The position numbers and the translations under genes were made by a program. The notes under the pieces were generated by a model. The model saw only the letters and a list, made by a program, of their open reading frames with translations, had not been told where the DNA came from and searched no databases. This document shows positions 42,001-53,178 of a stretch of DNA of 64,000 bases, one piece after another; position 1 is the stretch's first letter; each line of letters begins with the position of its first letter. The stretch is from contig JAZGTN010000196.1 in the NCBI GenBank assembly GCA_037783415.1, positions 1,526,062 through 1,590,061 of the forward strand, read 5' to 3'. The stretch is from Leptasterias polaris (Eukaryota; Echinodermata; Asteroidea; Forcipulatida; Asteriidae).

Positions 42001-43508
42001 TGACTCGTTGTATAGATGAGAATGCTTGAGTGTATTGCTGATGATGCTCCTGCATGACTCGTTGTATAGATGAGAATGCTGTAGTGTATTGCTGATGATG
42101 CTCCTGCATGACTCGTTGTATAGATGAGAATGCTGGAGTGTATTGCTGATGATGCTCCTGCATGACTCGTTGTATAGATGAGAATGCTAGAGTGGATTGC
42201 TGATGATGCTCCTGTATGACTCGTTGTATAGATGAGAATGCTGGAGTGTATTGCTGATGATGCTCCTGCATGACTCGTTGTATAGATGAGAATGCTGGAG
42301 TGTATTGCTGATGATGCTCCTGCATGACTCGTTGTATAGATGAGAATGCTTGAGTGTATTGCTGATGATGCTCCTGCATGACTCGTTGTATAGATGAGAA
42401 TGCTAGAGTGGATTGCTGATGATGCTCCTGTATGACTCGTTGTATAGATGAGAATGCTGGAGTGTATTGCTGATGATGCTTCTGCATGACTCGTTGTATA
42501 GATGAGAATGCTTGAGTGTATTGCTGATGATGCTCCTGTATGACTCGTTGTATAGATGAGAATGCTTGAGTGTATTGCTGATGATGCTCCTGCATGACTC
42601 GTTGTATAGATGAGAATGCTTGAGTGTATTACTGATGATGCTCCTGAATGACTTGTTGTATAGATGAGAGTGCTTGAGTGTATTGCTGATGATGCTCCTG
42701 CATGACTCGTTGTATAGATGAGAATGCTAGAGTGTATTGCTGATGATGCTCCTGCATGACTCGTTGTATAGATGAGAGTGCTTGAGTGTATTGCTGATGA
42801 TGCTCCTGCATGACTCGTTGTATAGATGAGAATGCTTGAGTGTATTGCTGATGATGCTCCTGCATGACTCGTTGTATAGATGAGAATGCTTGAGTGTATT
42901 GCTGATGATGCTCCTGCATGACTCGTTGTATAGATGAGAATGCTAGAGTGTATTGCTGATGATGCTTCTGCATGACTCGTTGTATAGATGAGAATGCTGG
43001 AGTGTAATGCTGCATGATGCTCCTGTATGACTCGTTGTATAGATGAGAATGCTGGAGTGTATTGCTGATGATGCTCCTGCATGACTCGTTGTATAGATGA
43101 GAATGCTGGAGTGTATTGCTGATGATGCTCCTGTATGACTCGTTGTATAGATGAGAATGCTGGAGTGTATTGCTGATGATGCTCCTGTATGACTCGTTGT
43201 ATAGATGAGAATGCTTGAGTGTATTGCTGATGATGCTCCTGTATGACTCGTTGTATAGATGAGAATGCTGTAGTGTATTGCTGATGATGCTCCTGCATGA
43301 CTCGTTGTATAGATGAGAATGCTGGAGTGTATTGCTGATGATGCTCCTGCATGACTCGTTGTATAGATGAGAATGCTGGAGTGTATTGCTGATGATGCTC
43401 CTGCATGACTCGTTGTATAGATGAGAATGCTGGAGTGTATTGCTGATGATGCTCCTGCATGACTCGTTGTATAGATGAGAATGCTAGAGTGTATTGCTGA
43501 TGATGCTC
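39064..43508. repeat. 54-bp satellite array, about 76 copies, interrupted by a SINE
   Basis: Unit: GATGATGCTCCTGCATGACT followed by CGTTGTATAGATGAGAATGC and TGGAGTGTATTGCT. About 9 units lie left of the SINE and 67 right of it. Because 54 is a multiple of 3 and the unit lacks stops in all three minus frames, very long minus-strand frames (up to 1249 codons) arise as a by-product. Variant positions (C/T/A after CTG; GCTGGAG, GCTTGAG, GCTGTAG, GCTAGAG) form higher-order patterns. Three units are 55 bp (GCTGGGAG at 40833, 40942 and 41752), which shifts the frame. Confidence 0.97.
39545..39905 (-). mobile_element. tRNA-derived SINE inserted in the satellite
   Basis: On the minus strand it begins GTGGCGTGTCGTGGCCGAGC then GGTTAAGAGCACCGAAC (tRNA box A region) and GGGTTCGTGTCCCGGTCGTG (box B), and ends GCGCTATATAAGAACTGG followed by a TTATTATTAT tail. 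This is a Pol III promoter head plus a LINE-like 3' end, so it is a SINE rather than a tRNA gene. It splits one satellite unit between TTGTAT and GATGAGAATG. Confidence 0.85.
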
Positions 43509-44789
43509 TGTCGTTTATTGCTTGCAGATTTATGGAAGGACTTGTGTATCTTGCTGTTTTGGACTTGAGTTTAACTCAGACTTTTAAATACTGTTTTCAA
43601 GCCCTATTCAATGAGTAAATGGCTGTAGGTTGCATTTGACTTATAAGGCAATGAGTCAATGAATGAATTATTTTACATACCCATTCCAGTAATGAAGAGA
43701 GCCTGAAGCTTTATGAGTTCTGCAACCCTCTAGGATGTCACTGGAAGTCTTTTGATGTCTCCATATCTACAATGATAGCAAAAAATGGTTTGATTTAGTT
43801 TTAAAACATCATGTAAAATACAAGATCATCGATTTCGTTGAAAAGTGCATTTTTAATCAAATTGATTAAAATTCTTCAATGGACACCTTTTGTTCTTATT
43901 TCTTTGTTCCTTAGAATGTCCTCAACTCAAAACGAAAAATTTGAAAAGCACAAACTCTAGTAAAAAGAAGAGGAGCTAGGCTTACAATTGAAGATGAAGT
44001 AGAAGATACATACATGTATATATGGCGAGAGTGATGACTAATTTGGATTTCGCTGATGACATAGACTTGTGGACAAGTCAATAAATCTCTGTTGCAGTGA
44101 AAGCAAAATGGCTCTCTCGCAACAATCTCACAAGACTGCTGCTCTGCGCGAGGCAATCAAGGTATTCACTGGAATTTTGTGTCTTATACTGACCCAGAAA
44201 ATTGCTCCAGTCGTTGCATTACATCACACAGAAGGCGTGCGTGATGTAGATGCAAAATATGGGTGTAAAGTCTGGCCGAGACAAGTCTGGAAACACTGAG
44301 CTCTGTTTGTCTTTCCTGAATGAAAGAAGCCATTACACATCATTCATGGTTTCTTGATATCCAATCAAACACGATACACAATTAAAACCATTAAGACATA
44401 AACTACATCGAATCACAATCTTGTCTACAATATCATGGCAAACTACTCAAGAATCTTGCATGCTTGTACAAAACTTTGTAGTCATCCAGCAATAATGTGA
44501 CAAGCAGTCAGCGATTCTTTATTTGAACCAATCACACCCCATTAACATGGACCACGCCCTCTTCTTGACCAAAGTAAGCACAAGACTTGGCCTCTTCTAC
44601 TCAAGTAGTCTTGATTCAAGCATTGGTTTTACTGCACAACACCATCTTCACTGATTGTACCCAATTAGCAAATGCAGATAAAACTACAGGAGCACATACT
44701 GGTGTGTTAGAACCCAAGGGCAGCGTTACCGGCCAACTCAAAGATCTCAGCGGCCAAGTACTAAACAATTGATTTATCAGTGATAATGG
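43509..44789. other. Non-coding, nothing recognised
   Basis: Short frames at 44069-44299 and 44587-44772 have no recognisable homology. Confidence 0.45.
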
Positions 44790-44792
44790 TAA

Positions 44793-45916
44793 GGGGCCGT
44801 TCACAATTATCAACATTTTCACGAGCGTACAAACCGTACGCTTGGGGGGAGTTTTTTTTATTTTTTTTATGTCGATCTGTTTTCTCGCCCGTCGCTACAG
44901 CCGACATTGCTCACATCCCATCCACGTCGCAACCAATGCCGAGCGAGCACTGGCCGAGACGGTCGCGCCCCGAGCCAGGCCCCGCATTGCATCTCATGAA
45001 CGTATTGTGTACAGCATGCGCGGCATTGTAGTCCTACACACGTACGTGTACATGAACCAAACATGTCAAACCGCAAGTGCAAATTATTGCGCAATTCCCC
45101 TTCCGTTCCCTAGCGCGCTCACAGGCATGTGAGCGGGTCACAGAAAAAACGCGGAAAACTTTAGCAAGTGAAATCCGTGTCCGGATTTTGGGCCAGCGCT
45201 ACAGTCAGAATAACAGGCTTTGTACTGCAGCGTAAACAAAACATTAACAGAAATATATAGGCCAGAATTCTTACTTGGTAACAATGTGTTGTTCGGCGTC
45301 ATTTTCAATATGTTTTTGTGACATTCCTTAGAAATGTGTTCCACAATTAAAAGAAGCGCGATGCGTTCATCACAGACGTGAAAGACCGTGTGCGCCTAGT
45401 CTTGGCTCAGGGTGTTGGCTTTTTAATACAGTTTTTAATACAGTTTTTAGTACAGAGCCCTCTCTTGGTGGAACAGGATGACGACATGGGTAAGTTTAAT
45501 GGGACATCGCGCTTAATGAAAAATGAACAACGACGGCTTTAATCAAAGACTAACGCGGAGCATTTTACCGGGTCATAGCCCCCGACTCACGTGTTGAAAT
45601 CAAATCGTAATTAAAGTGATTCTCGATGCTGCCACGGCAGAGTAATTTCCACGGCACAGACGAGAAAAACGCGGAGCCCGCAAGAAAAACGCGGAATGGG
45701 AAAATAAAGAACGCGGAGGTCTCACATGACTGCTAGCTACTTGTGGCATACACACGCAATTGCATATCAGCGCGCATTTTCAACCGGTGTTGTTCAACTA
45801 TGTAGACTTGTGTGGAAAAAAAATCAACATTTTTTTCGTACACTTTTAGGGGGGAGGACTTGAAAAAGTGTACGGTTTGTACGCTCGTGAAAATGTTGAT
45901 CATTGTGAACGGCCCC
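44793..45916. mobile_element. Harbinger-like non-autonomous DNA transposon
   Basis: Terminal inverted repeats of about 49 bp (starting GGGGCCGTTCACAAT, two mismatches) are flanked by TAA at 44790-44792 and 45917-45919. GGGSC-type termini with a TWA target duplication fit PIF/Harbinger. There is no transposase. The interior is relatively CpG-rich and holds five AACGCGGA words (45148, 45552, 45668, 45688, 45710). Confidence 0.8.
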
Positions 45917-45919
45917 TAA

Positions 45920-46555
45920 GTATTTTTGACAGCATTTGATGTATAAATTGTCACATTTTTTGTATTGAGAGCCGCAGCCAAACTCACGGCTATGATGCTG
46001 CAAAAGAAAGGACTCCTCGCTTAAGTACCTTACCTACATACTATTTTATGTAATATTTGATGTCATTGTCAAATTATCCTTTTGTTGAAAGACACAACTA
46101 TAGCAATAAAGGTCAAGGAAAAAGCTTTCAAAAACCTCACAAATAAATGTCCGGGAGTGGGGAGGGGGCAGTGGAGGCAGACCAATGTTGGTGATCCACA
46201 CTCTGAAATTAAAAAACAACAATTTCTAACAATGTGGACAGCTCCATGTAGACACCAACCTTGTCAGCCGTGAAAAGACCTTACCTCGATCAATTGCAAA
46301 AATGGGTGGGGAACGATTATTTTGGAAGCGACACTGCAAAGCGTCCAATAGTTATCCATATTGGACTCCAATATTAGATTTTTGAGCATCGCGCCAGTTT
46401 ACATGGCACAATAAAGGATGACATACGACATGTTTTTCCACCAATCAAACTACAGGATCTGTGAGTGTGGTATAGTTTCCTCACAAAATCCAAAATTCTA
46501 ATGGTCTATACTTTGGAGGTAGGGAAAACATTCAAAGAATCGGAACAGAACTCAC
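45920..46555. other. Segment C left part, homologous to 52660-53017
   Basis: From about 46140 the sequence follows segment B (GAGGCAG...CTTACCTCGATCA...GCGTCCAATAG). On the minus strand both copies share a weakly conserved frame (pattern AML-x-N-x-ILE-x-x-MD-x-YWTL) ending at a GATCGAG/GTAAG donor-like site near 46285 and 52750. Family unknown; it may be another exon of the duplicated unit. Confidence 0.45.
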
Positions 46556-46711
46556 TTTGTTTTGTACGACTGTCGTGATGACGGCAGAATTAAAAAGGTC
46601 AGCATGTTGATTCAGACCCAGATGTGTCAGCAGTAAGCATCCAGCAAGTAGCATGGCACTGGGGTTTGTCACGTTCCTCCCCGTTATTGTCTTTCCAGTG
46701 TTTCTGGTAGC
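46556..46711 (-). pseudogene. IDH3G: IDH3G exon, copy C
   Basis: 156 bp, same acceptor and donor positions as copy A, frame open. Translation ATRNTGKTITGRNVTNPSAM... ends TTVVQNK. Several otherwise conserved positions are changed (KN to RN, ANP to TNP, RHLG to THLG, IKT to ITT), which suggests loss of constraint. Flanking IDH3G exons were not found. Confidence 0.65.
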
Positions 46712-47430
46712 CTTGAGAATAAAGTAAAATGAGAAAGTACAACATTGATTTCAGACCAAACACTGTTTCCTACAGTTTGAGCAGAAAATAAAAACACACA
46801 CAAAATGAAAATGCACAAAATTTATTTTTGAGCGAATGTAATGATCATCATTATTCAAAACATTTTCTTGTTTTTTTTTAAGCCTTATTGTGAGCATGGA
46901 CAGATAATAATTTCTTTTGATTAAAATGCATTGATTGTCAGTCAACTAAATTAAAAGCCACTTTCCAATATCTACAACAAATCTGGTCACCCTGGCTTGG
47001 CATACACCATGTTAAGAAGCATGCATTTATTCCACACTGTCTGAGTTCCTTTACTACCACTGTCTTCTCTGTGTACTTGGTAGCCGCAGCAATGACGGTA
47101 CAGAGCTTATGTGAATGACGTAATTTCAGTATGGCGCCCTTTAATGGTGGTCAAAAGAAGAGTGCTCATTGGCCCATCTTCTTTGTCAGACAAAAAGAAA
47201 GATTGTCTGGAATTCTGTCATGTTTTATCTCTCGTTGTACGGCACAATCAAAGCAATACTGGAGTACACGCAGGATGCATGCTGCAGTAATACATCCAGG
47301 CTTGTTATCACTACACCTGACACATCCAGAATGTTTTTACTGCGCTCTGCAACCTTGTCTGAGAACATTTTGCATATGTAACACCCGGTATGACTTTGGG
47401 TCGTCACACACGTACGTTTTACATTAAGTC
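46712..47430. other. Segment C right part, homologous to 8345-9160
   Basis: Collinear with segment A but lacking its 113-bp tandem duplication and 10-bp microsatellite. It has an additional stretch of about 60 bp near 47195-47250 that is absent from A. Confidence 0.6.
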
Positions 47431-48517
47431 TGAAAGATGAAAGGAAACAGGGAACAAATGAGTTGGTTGCTCTGTACTATAGCTTGTTGTAATCTTTCAG
47501 TCATTCATCAGAATGTACAATAACAAAGAAATAACTAAATAACTAATATAAATAACTACCATTTCCATAGACCTAACTAGTCTATATGGAACACCTGTGC
47601 CCTAGCCATACTCATTATGCACAGAAATCACAACTAAAGAAATGTGTTTGTACTGGACAAGGCAACTCTAAACTACACCATTATTCAAAACAAAGAAACA
47701 CATTTGATAAAGGGATAAAGAAAAACATAAACTAACTACAGCAAATGTCTGGTCTCAGCATAGAGAAAGGACTTCTCTATGGTCTCAGATAGTAAAACAA
47801 ATCACTCAGCAATAACTCCCCAAAGTATTTATCACTGAACTAAATCCCCAAAAGTAACAATAACTCTTTGCCAACTTTATACTAAGGAACTCCCAGAGGC
47901 TTTTCTGGTACACATGGTACATCACTTACTTAGTGTATACAACTCAGACCTTGCACCACTGACCAAACCCCTTAGGCCATGGAGTTAATGAGCCTAACAG
48001 ACTTTCTAGTGCCACACAGAGTACAATGCTGGGCTAATGTAAAGGCTATAATAATGCAGTGGACTAAACTTATAAAACAGAAAACTAAACTGACTTTTCC
48101 CTCCTCCAAATACATTTAGTTAGGAAAGTAACCAAGTACCAATCTTAGAATGAGGACATTTTATAAAGTCTTGATTTAAGAAATACAAAATAACGAATCA
48201 AAGCATCATGGAGAAAAGCAGTTATTCCTTGGCTAAAAACCCATCATCGTAAAGGAAAAGTAACCAACTAATTTAAGTGCCTGTATGCTTACAATTACTC
48301 TAAAGGATGATCACAGTTTAGAAAAAGTCAAATAACTCATCTCATAGTTAAAGGAAAAGTTCTAGAATGGTATCTAGGTAATCTATATATGATTAATAAC
48401 TATAATTGTATCAATTCAAGTAAATTCCACATACCTGAAAGATGAAAGGAAACAGGGAACAAATGAGTTGGTTGCTCTGTACTATAGCTTGTTGTATTCT
48501 TCCAGTCATTCATCAGA
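47431..48517. repeat. Block of about 1 kb flanked by 82-bp direct repeats
   Basis: CTGAAAGATGAAAGGAAACA and the following 60 bp or so occur at 47431-47512 and 48436-48517 with about two differences. The block interrupts segment C relative to segment A: the sequence continuing segment A resumes at about 48718. The layout is compatible with a small terminal-direct-repeat retroelement or a duplication; no coding sequence is present. Confidence 0.6.
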
Positions 48518-49795
48518 ATGACCTGAAGATTACAAACACTGCCAACTCACAAGTCCCTGTGGTCTCCCAGGTGCACTACGGCTGTTTCATGCTGGCTTTG
48601 TATTATAGCATGAAACAGTTAAAACTTGAAGAACTGATTAGAAACCAACATTTTATAGGGGGTGGGCTAATTTCTATAACAATTTCCGGTGACCGCTACA
48701 TATACACCAAGCCTTAAGTGGTTTTAAATGTCTTGCTTATGGACTCAAGTATCATGACCATGATTCAAACCCATGCTATGATAAATGAACACCAGAGCTT
48801 TAAAAGTAGGGTCATAGATTGGTAAATACTCCAACAATTAATGACCATAAACATAAAAACTTTACTTCATGAGAGCATGGAGATGTATATCTCCATAGTG
48901 AGAAGCACTGCAGCTATTGATAGTATTAAGCTAGTTTGAGAAAGTATTACCTTCAAAGTGTTTTTGTTTGGATAATTGTGTCTTTCTGAAATGTTCTTCA
49001 CATGTGGGTTTTGTTGGGGCGGGCTGCCAAAGAATTGGTCCCCCTTTCAAAGTAATAGAATGGACCACCCCTGTCGAAAATTGACAAATCATACACTCAT
49101 TCATAAGCAAGTCAGAACCAGCCAGTGCAGTGCAAATACATGAAAGACCTGAACACAACAATACAGTATGGATATTTATCAGAAGAATAACCTGCCTAAC
49201 CTTTCCTGAATCAGCACAGCTTGGTCAAAGTTATTCATGCATACTACACTACATTCACACAACACAAAAACTTAAATATAGAATTTGGTATTTCCAAATT
49301 GGCTGTGTTCACAGTACAAGGTAGGGAGCGTCACTGTGTAATAGTCCAACAGATCATTGCTTGAATATCCTACTCATCTACATGTAACAGATTGGATGCT
49401 GTATTTCAAGTCATCTTCTTCCGTCATAATTCAAGTAAGTTGTTTGAGATTAGTCAAAGGCAACCAATGTACAAGTTGTTGAGATTTCTTTTGGGAATAT
49501 CAATTTGTTAATAGACTAATCAAGGGAAGAAAGAGTTAATATCTAGTACTTTTTACCAAAGTTGAAATTGTTCAGAACAAAATAGAAATATATAATCCAG
49601 TAAGGTAAAAACCAGTCAAATTCAAACCAGTGTTGAAACTAGAGTAGAATGCTTAAAAAGGCTAACAAAAACAAATCAAAAGATGTGTGCCATAACTGCC
49701 TTGACCATTGTGCAACATCAAATGTTGTTATTAATAATAAGAAATAAATCAACATGAGGTATAGAGGTCTGTTGCGGCTTAATTTCTTTTCTTTA
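48518..49795. other. Non-coding, nothing recognised
   Basis: No coding or terminal-repeat signature beyond the short match to segment A at about 48718-48760. Confidence 0.45.
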
Positions 49796-50033
49796 CCCCT
49801 TCATTTAAACAATGCTCTTTAGGAATGCCCCTAACAACAAGCAACGCCTCAAGATGTAATAAATGCTACCTCACTGAAACGTTTACTCTCTAGGGTTTAC
49901 TGTTTAACTTCTTATTATAGGCCTATTCTTTCTCTATTGTACCGTTTACTCCTTGTTATCTATGTATATTGGTATGTTTTATGTAAAAGGCCAAAGACAT
50001 GCAGGGACAATAAAGTTTGTATTGTATTGTAGA
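49796..50033 (+). mobile_element. LINE 3' end, plus strand
   Basis: Ends in AAAAGGCCAAAGACATGCAG then GGACAATAAAGTTTGTATTG and a TATTGTA microsatellite tail at 50022-50033, the form of a non-LTR retrotransposon 3' terminus. The body is truncated to about 0.2 kb. Confidence 0.5.
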
Positions 50034-50039
50034 TGCACC

Positions 50040-50235
50040 CAAATGGTATTTAAATTATACTTCAATTTACTCATGATACCAATATTTTTAGAAATTTTGT
50101 TTTCTAAATCTTTTATGTAGAATTTCCATGAAAGACATTCATCAGAATAAACACCAAGAAATTTTGTGTGTGACACTCGTAGTATAGGCTCATTATTAAT
50201 TTTTAATTTTTTTTTACTATTTCCAAAAACCATAA
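50040..50235 (-). pseudogene. LINE reverse transcriptase C-terminal fragment, segment B copy
   Basis: Minus-strand frame contains RVSHTKFLGVYSDECLSWKF and ENKISKNIGIMSKLKYNLN, the segment just after the RT palm in Jockey/CR1-type LINEs. Homologous to 5270-5460. Confidence 0.7.
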
Positions 50236-50289
50236 AATGTACATTTGTTCAAGTTGAGTGACAGGAGTCTGTTAGCCTGGAGCCAAATC

Positions 50290-50756
50290 AATACTTTGTT
50301 TCATTCAACATTTAGAAAAAGGAGTTACCTCCAATAGCTTCACATTATCAAACTATGAACTGAAAAAACTATTACTCATAATATTATAATTCTCTCCAAC
50401 CTTTTTGGAACTGTTCGGGACATTTTTAAGTAAGCCAGGACTCAGCAATTGTTTAAAAGGGACAGTAAAACAGAAGTAAACAGCTACAGACTAATAAGCA
50501 TTCGCTGTGTAGTTTCAAATTTACTTGAAAAGGCGGTTTATGCTCAGGTTGAGAATTATCTTGTAAAAAACAATACTTTGAACAAATTTTAATTCGGGGT
50601 TTAAAGGAACATTTTCTAGTGACATCTCCTGTCTTATACATTTAACTGATCACATCCATGTTCAAATGTCTCTGGGTAACTATACACAGGAATGGTTTCG
50701 CGTGATCTTCAAGCCTTTTGATACTGTCGATCACTTCTTTTGTGTACAAAACTTTA
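50290..50756 (+). pseudogene. LINE reverse transcriptase N-terminal palm fragment, segment B copy
   Basis: Plus-strand KTEVNSYRLISIRCVVSNLL then EKAVYAQVENYLVKNNTLNK, followed after frameshifts by remnants of the block A region near 50690. It retains sequence between the two blocks that is deleted in segment A. Confidence 0.7.
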
Positions 50757-51447
50757 AGACCAAACAAAATACCTCCCATTAACCCTCACCATTTTAAACA
50801 TCATGTATTTGTTTAAAGGGTGTGTACAACATTGGTAAGAATGAAAATGTAAATGTTCACAGATTTGCACATAACTTACATGGTGTAAAGATGGTCATGG
50901 TGGAAAACTTCCCTTGAAATAGTTTTGCTTGAAATGCCATAGTTTTCAGGAAATGCGTAAAATAATAGTCTTTATCCTGCAGGATAAATTCCGATGTGAA
51001 AATACGTTAAAACACAAAAGGGGGTTTTTCACCGTTTTCTCATGACTCCGAAGACTGATTTAGCTTAAACTCTCAAAGGTTTGTTATTTCATGTATTATG
51101 TTGTACACACCCTTTAAAGTAGATTACCCTAATAACAGATTTTTACTCTTTTCGTACTGTACAAATAAAATAATATTTTGTGGTGAAAAAAAACTCTCCA
51201 CAGAAAAGGAGTCCAGAAGCATAAGCGAATGTAACTGATGGTGGCAGCAAACATGTTTCTTAAAATAGTGCGTAACTAGACGTGTAAGACAGCAAAACAA
51301 CTATTAGTATTACCCGGCTGCAACCGCCCTCAAAATTTGACAAGTTGTATTTTGAGTTTTATACATGCGATTAAAATGCAGCAATAAAGGATTTTATTCA
51401 CTGAATGTTATTTTTTGTATAGTAAATTTCACATGAAAGTTGGGTAA
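50757..51447. other. Segment B copy of the insertion in the LINE, itself split by a MITE
   Basis: 50757-50812 and 51119-51447 correspond to the 5913-6304 insert of segment A. Confidence 0.6.
50817..51113. mobile_element. TTAA-flanked MITE, AGGGTGTGTACAAC termini
   Basis: Inverted termini AGGGTGTGTACAACAT with TTAA at 50813-50816 and 51114-51117. Segment A (about 5963, TTTGTTAGTACATG) lacks it, giving the empty site. 297 bp, non-coding. TTAA targets are used by piggyBac and Kolobok; the AGGG start favours the latter. Confidence 0.8.
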
Positions 51448-51768
51448 ACCATTGTTGTGACTCTAAAAGTCGGTTGTGAGGACCTTCACTCCCATGCTAT
51501 GTTCTCGTATTGCACAACACAATGAGGCGCAGTCAACAGTCGTTAATAGTTGACTCACACGTCCAGCTATGTCATCTTGAAAGCCTCTCGGAAAGTGTTC
51601 CCGACGGCTTTTGTTTTATTTTCTGCTGCGCAGGCAGACGCGAAGCACTTTTTCATAAATTTGGGGGGTATTAAAATTATGTCACCACTACATTTCATTA
51701 TTTGTACAAATACAAAATTGTAAATAGTTGTGTGTTTTTCTTGTGTGGCCATTTTGCTCCATGGGCCA
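51448..51768. other. Segment-B-only insertion
   Basis: About 320 bp absent from segment A at 6313. A minus-strand frame ends AENKTKAVGNTFREAFKMT, faintly reminiscent of the last helix of a PTB domain, but not secure. Confidence 0.4.
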
Positions 51769-52100
51769 TGGGCATTGGTTCTGGACTGGTTTAAATCAAA
51801 TCTTAGCAATAGACAACAGTTTGTCAATGTCAACAAAGTCCAATCTGAACATCTGACTTTGACACGTGGTGTTCTGAAACTGGAGTATACTGGGGCCATC
51901 GTTGTTTTTGTGTTACATTAATGTTTTGATGACACCGTTTTTATAGTTACATTTCCTTGACAGCCCCCGTTTAACTTTTCTTCATTGTAGTCAATGTCAA
52001 AACGATTTTATATTAAAACCCAAAAAGTGTGTTAATGATTTTCTTTGTTCCTTTATTTGTGTATTTATCTTTTTTCCCTCGTCTTTATTTCTTTAGGTAT
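51769..52100 (+). pseudogene. LINE reverse transcriptase palm fragment, segment B copy, continued
   Basis: Plus-strand WALVLDWFKSNLSNRQQFVN then VNKVQSEHLTLTRGVLKLEY, the latter a decayed GVPQGS box region. Collinear with 6318-6630. Confidence 0.7.
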
Positions 52101-53017
52101 AGCCTATGTTTGTTTGCCATCAGCTCATCCCTTTTTAGGTGTCAGGTAACAGCCGAACACCTATTGTTATTGTTCATTTTAAAAAATAGATTTACTTCTT
52201 CTCATAGTCGTTTGCCCGCAAGAAAATGCATAGTTGCAAAGCTTGTATCAACTTGAAACTTGACATGCACTAAGTTTATAACGTGAAGTTTCATGAGTAC
52301 TAGTTTATTACCTCAGGAGTAGAAGTTAATTATTCAATATTTCAAAACTTATAAACTACAGAAGCTATACTAACAATCAGTATGTCATATGAAAGGAGTT
52401 TTATAGCTAAGCAGAGGTTACTCAGGGTTGACCCCAATCTGACTTTGTCTTCCGGTTGAAACCGGACGATGAAGTGAAAAATAGCCCATAGCCTTGTTTA
52501 GATTTCTCGGGCCGAAGTTGTTTGGAATTTGAAGATTGTTTCAGTGGATGAAATATTTTGTGAAACAAAGATTGAGGCATAAGATTTATTTTCGAAGAAA
52601 TTTTTTGATCAAGAGTACATTCCAAACATTAGTTTACCCATCACAAAAACTGTTCTTTTAAAGTGGTGGTGGGGGGGGGGGGGAGGCAGCTGTGGAGGCT
52701 GACCCATGTAAGTGACCCACACTTGTCAGCCATAAAAAAAACTTACCTCGATCATCGGAAAATGGGTAGGAAATTATAATTTTTGAAACGAGGATGCGAA
52801 GCGTCCAATAGCTGTCCATATATGGCTCCAATATTACATTTAGGAGCATCGCTGCAGTTTATATGGCAATATTAAAGATGGCCTGTGATGTGTGTTCCAG
52901 CGAACAAAGTACAATAGATCTGTGTGTGTTGTATAGTTCACTCACAACATCCAACATTCTAAGGAACTATACTTTTGTAGGTAGGGAAAACAGTCAAAGA
53001 ATCAGAACAGAACTCAC
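52101..53017. other. Segment B non-coding sequence
   Basis: Matches segment A 7702-8188. The stretch 52446-52870 is absent from A; its right part (from about 52660) is shared with C. It shows the unoccupied site of the CAGGCCT element at about 52104. A G-run of about 15 lies near 52668-52683. Confidence 0.6.
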
Positions 53018-53178
53018 TTTGTTTTGTATGACTGTCTTGATGACGGCAGAATTAATAAGGTCAGCATGTTGATTCAAACCCAGATGTCTCAGCAGTAAGC
53101 ATCCAGCAAGTAGCATGGCACTGGGGTTTGCAACGTTCCTCCCACTCCAGCAATTGTCTTTCCAGTGTTTCTGGTAGC
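53018..53178 (-). pseudogene. IDH3G: IDH3G exon, copy B, frameshifted
   Basis: 161 bp between the conserved acceptor and donor positions, that is 5 bp longer than copies A and C. The extra bases lie in the TIAG-KN region (about 53138-53145), so the frame carrying ATRNTGKTIAG cannot join the frame carrying NVANPSAMLLAGCLLLRHLG. It is a broken exon copy. Confidence 0.75.

Noticed and set aside
39711..43460. 1249-codon minus-strand reading frame, and shorter ones at 40682-42595, 40726-41568 and 42629-43015
   Set aside because: They are the 54-bp satellite read through; all three minus frames are open because the unit has no stops, 55-bp units switch frames mid-ORF, and the terminal part reads through a SINE.
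39064..43508. CRISPR-like array of repeats
   Set aside because: There are no unique spacers; it is a head-to-tail satellite in eukaryotic DNA.
44069..44299. 76-codon frame with a hydrophobic middle, candidate small secreted protein
   Set aside because: No homology, no splice or start support; composition is typical of random frames here.
51567..51899. Possible PTB-domain end (AENKTKAVGNTFREAFKMT) on the minus strand
   Set aside because: Only about 20 residues, no other PTB segment and no convincing splice acceptor.
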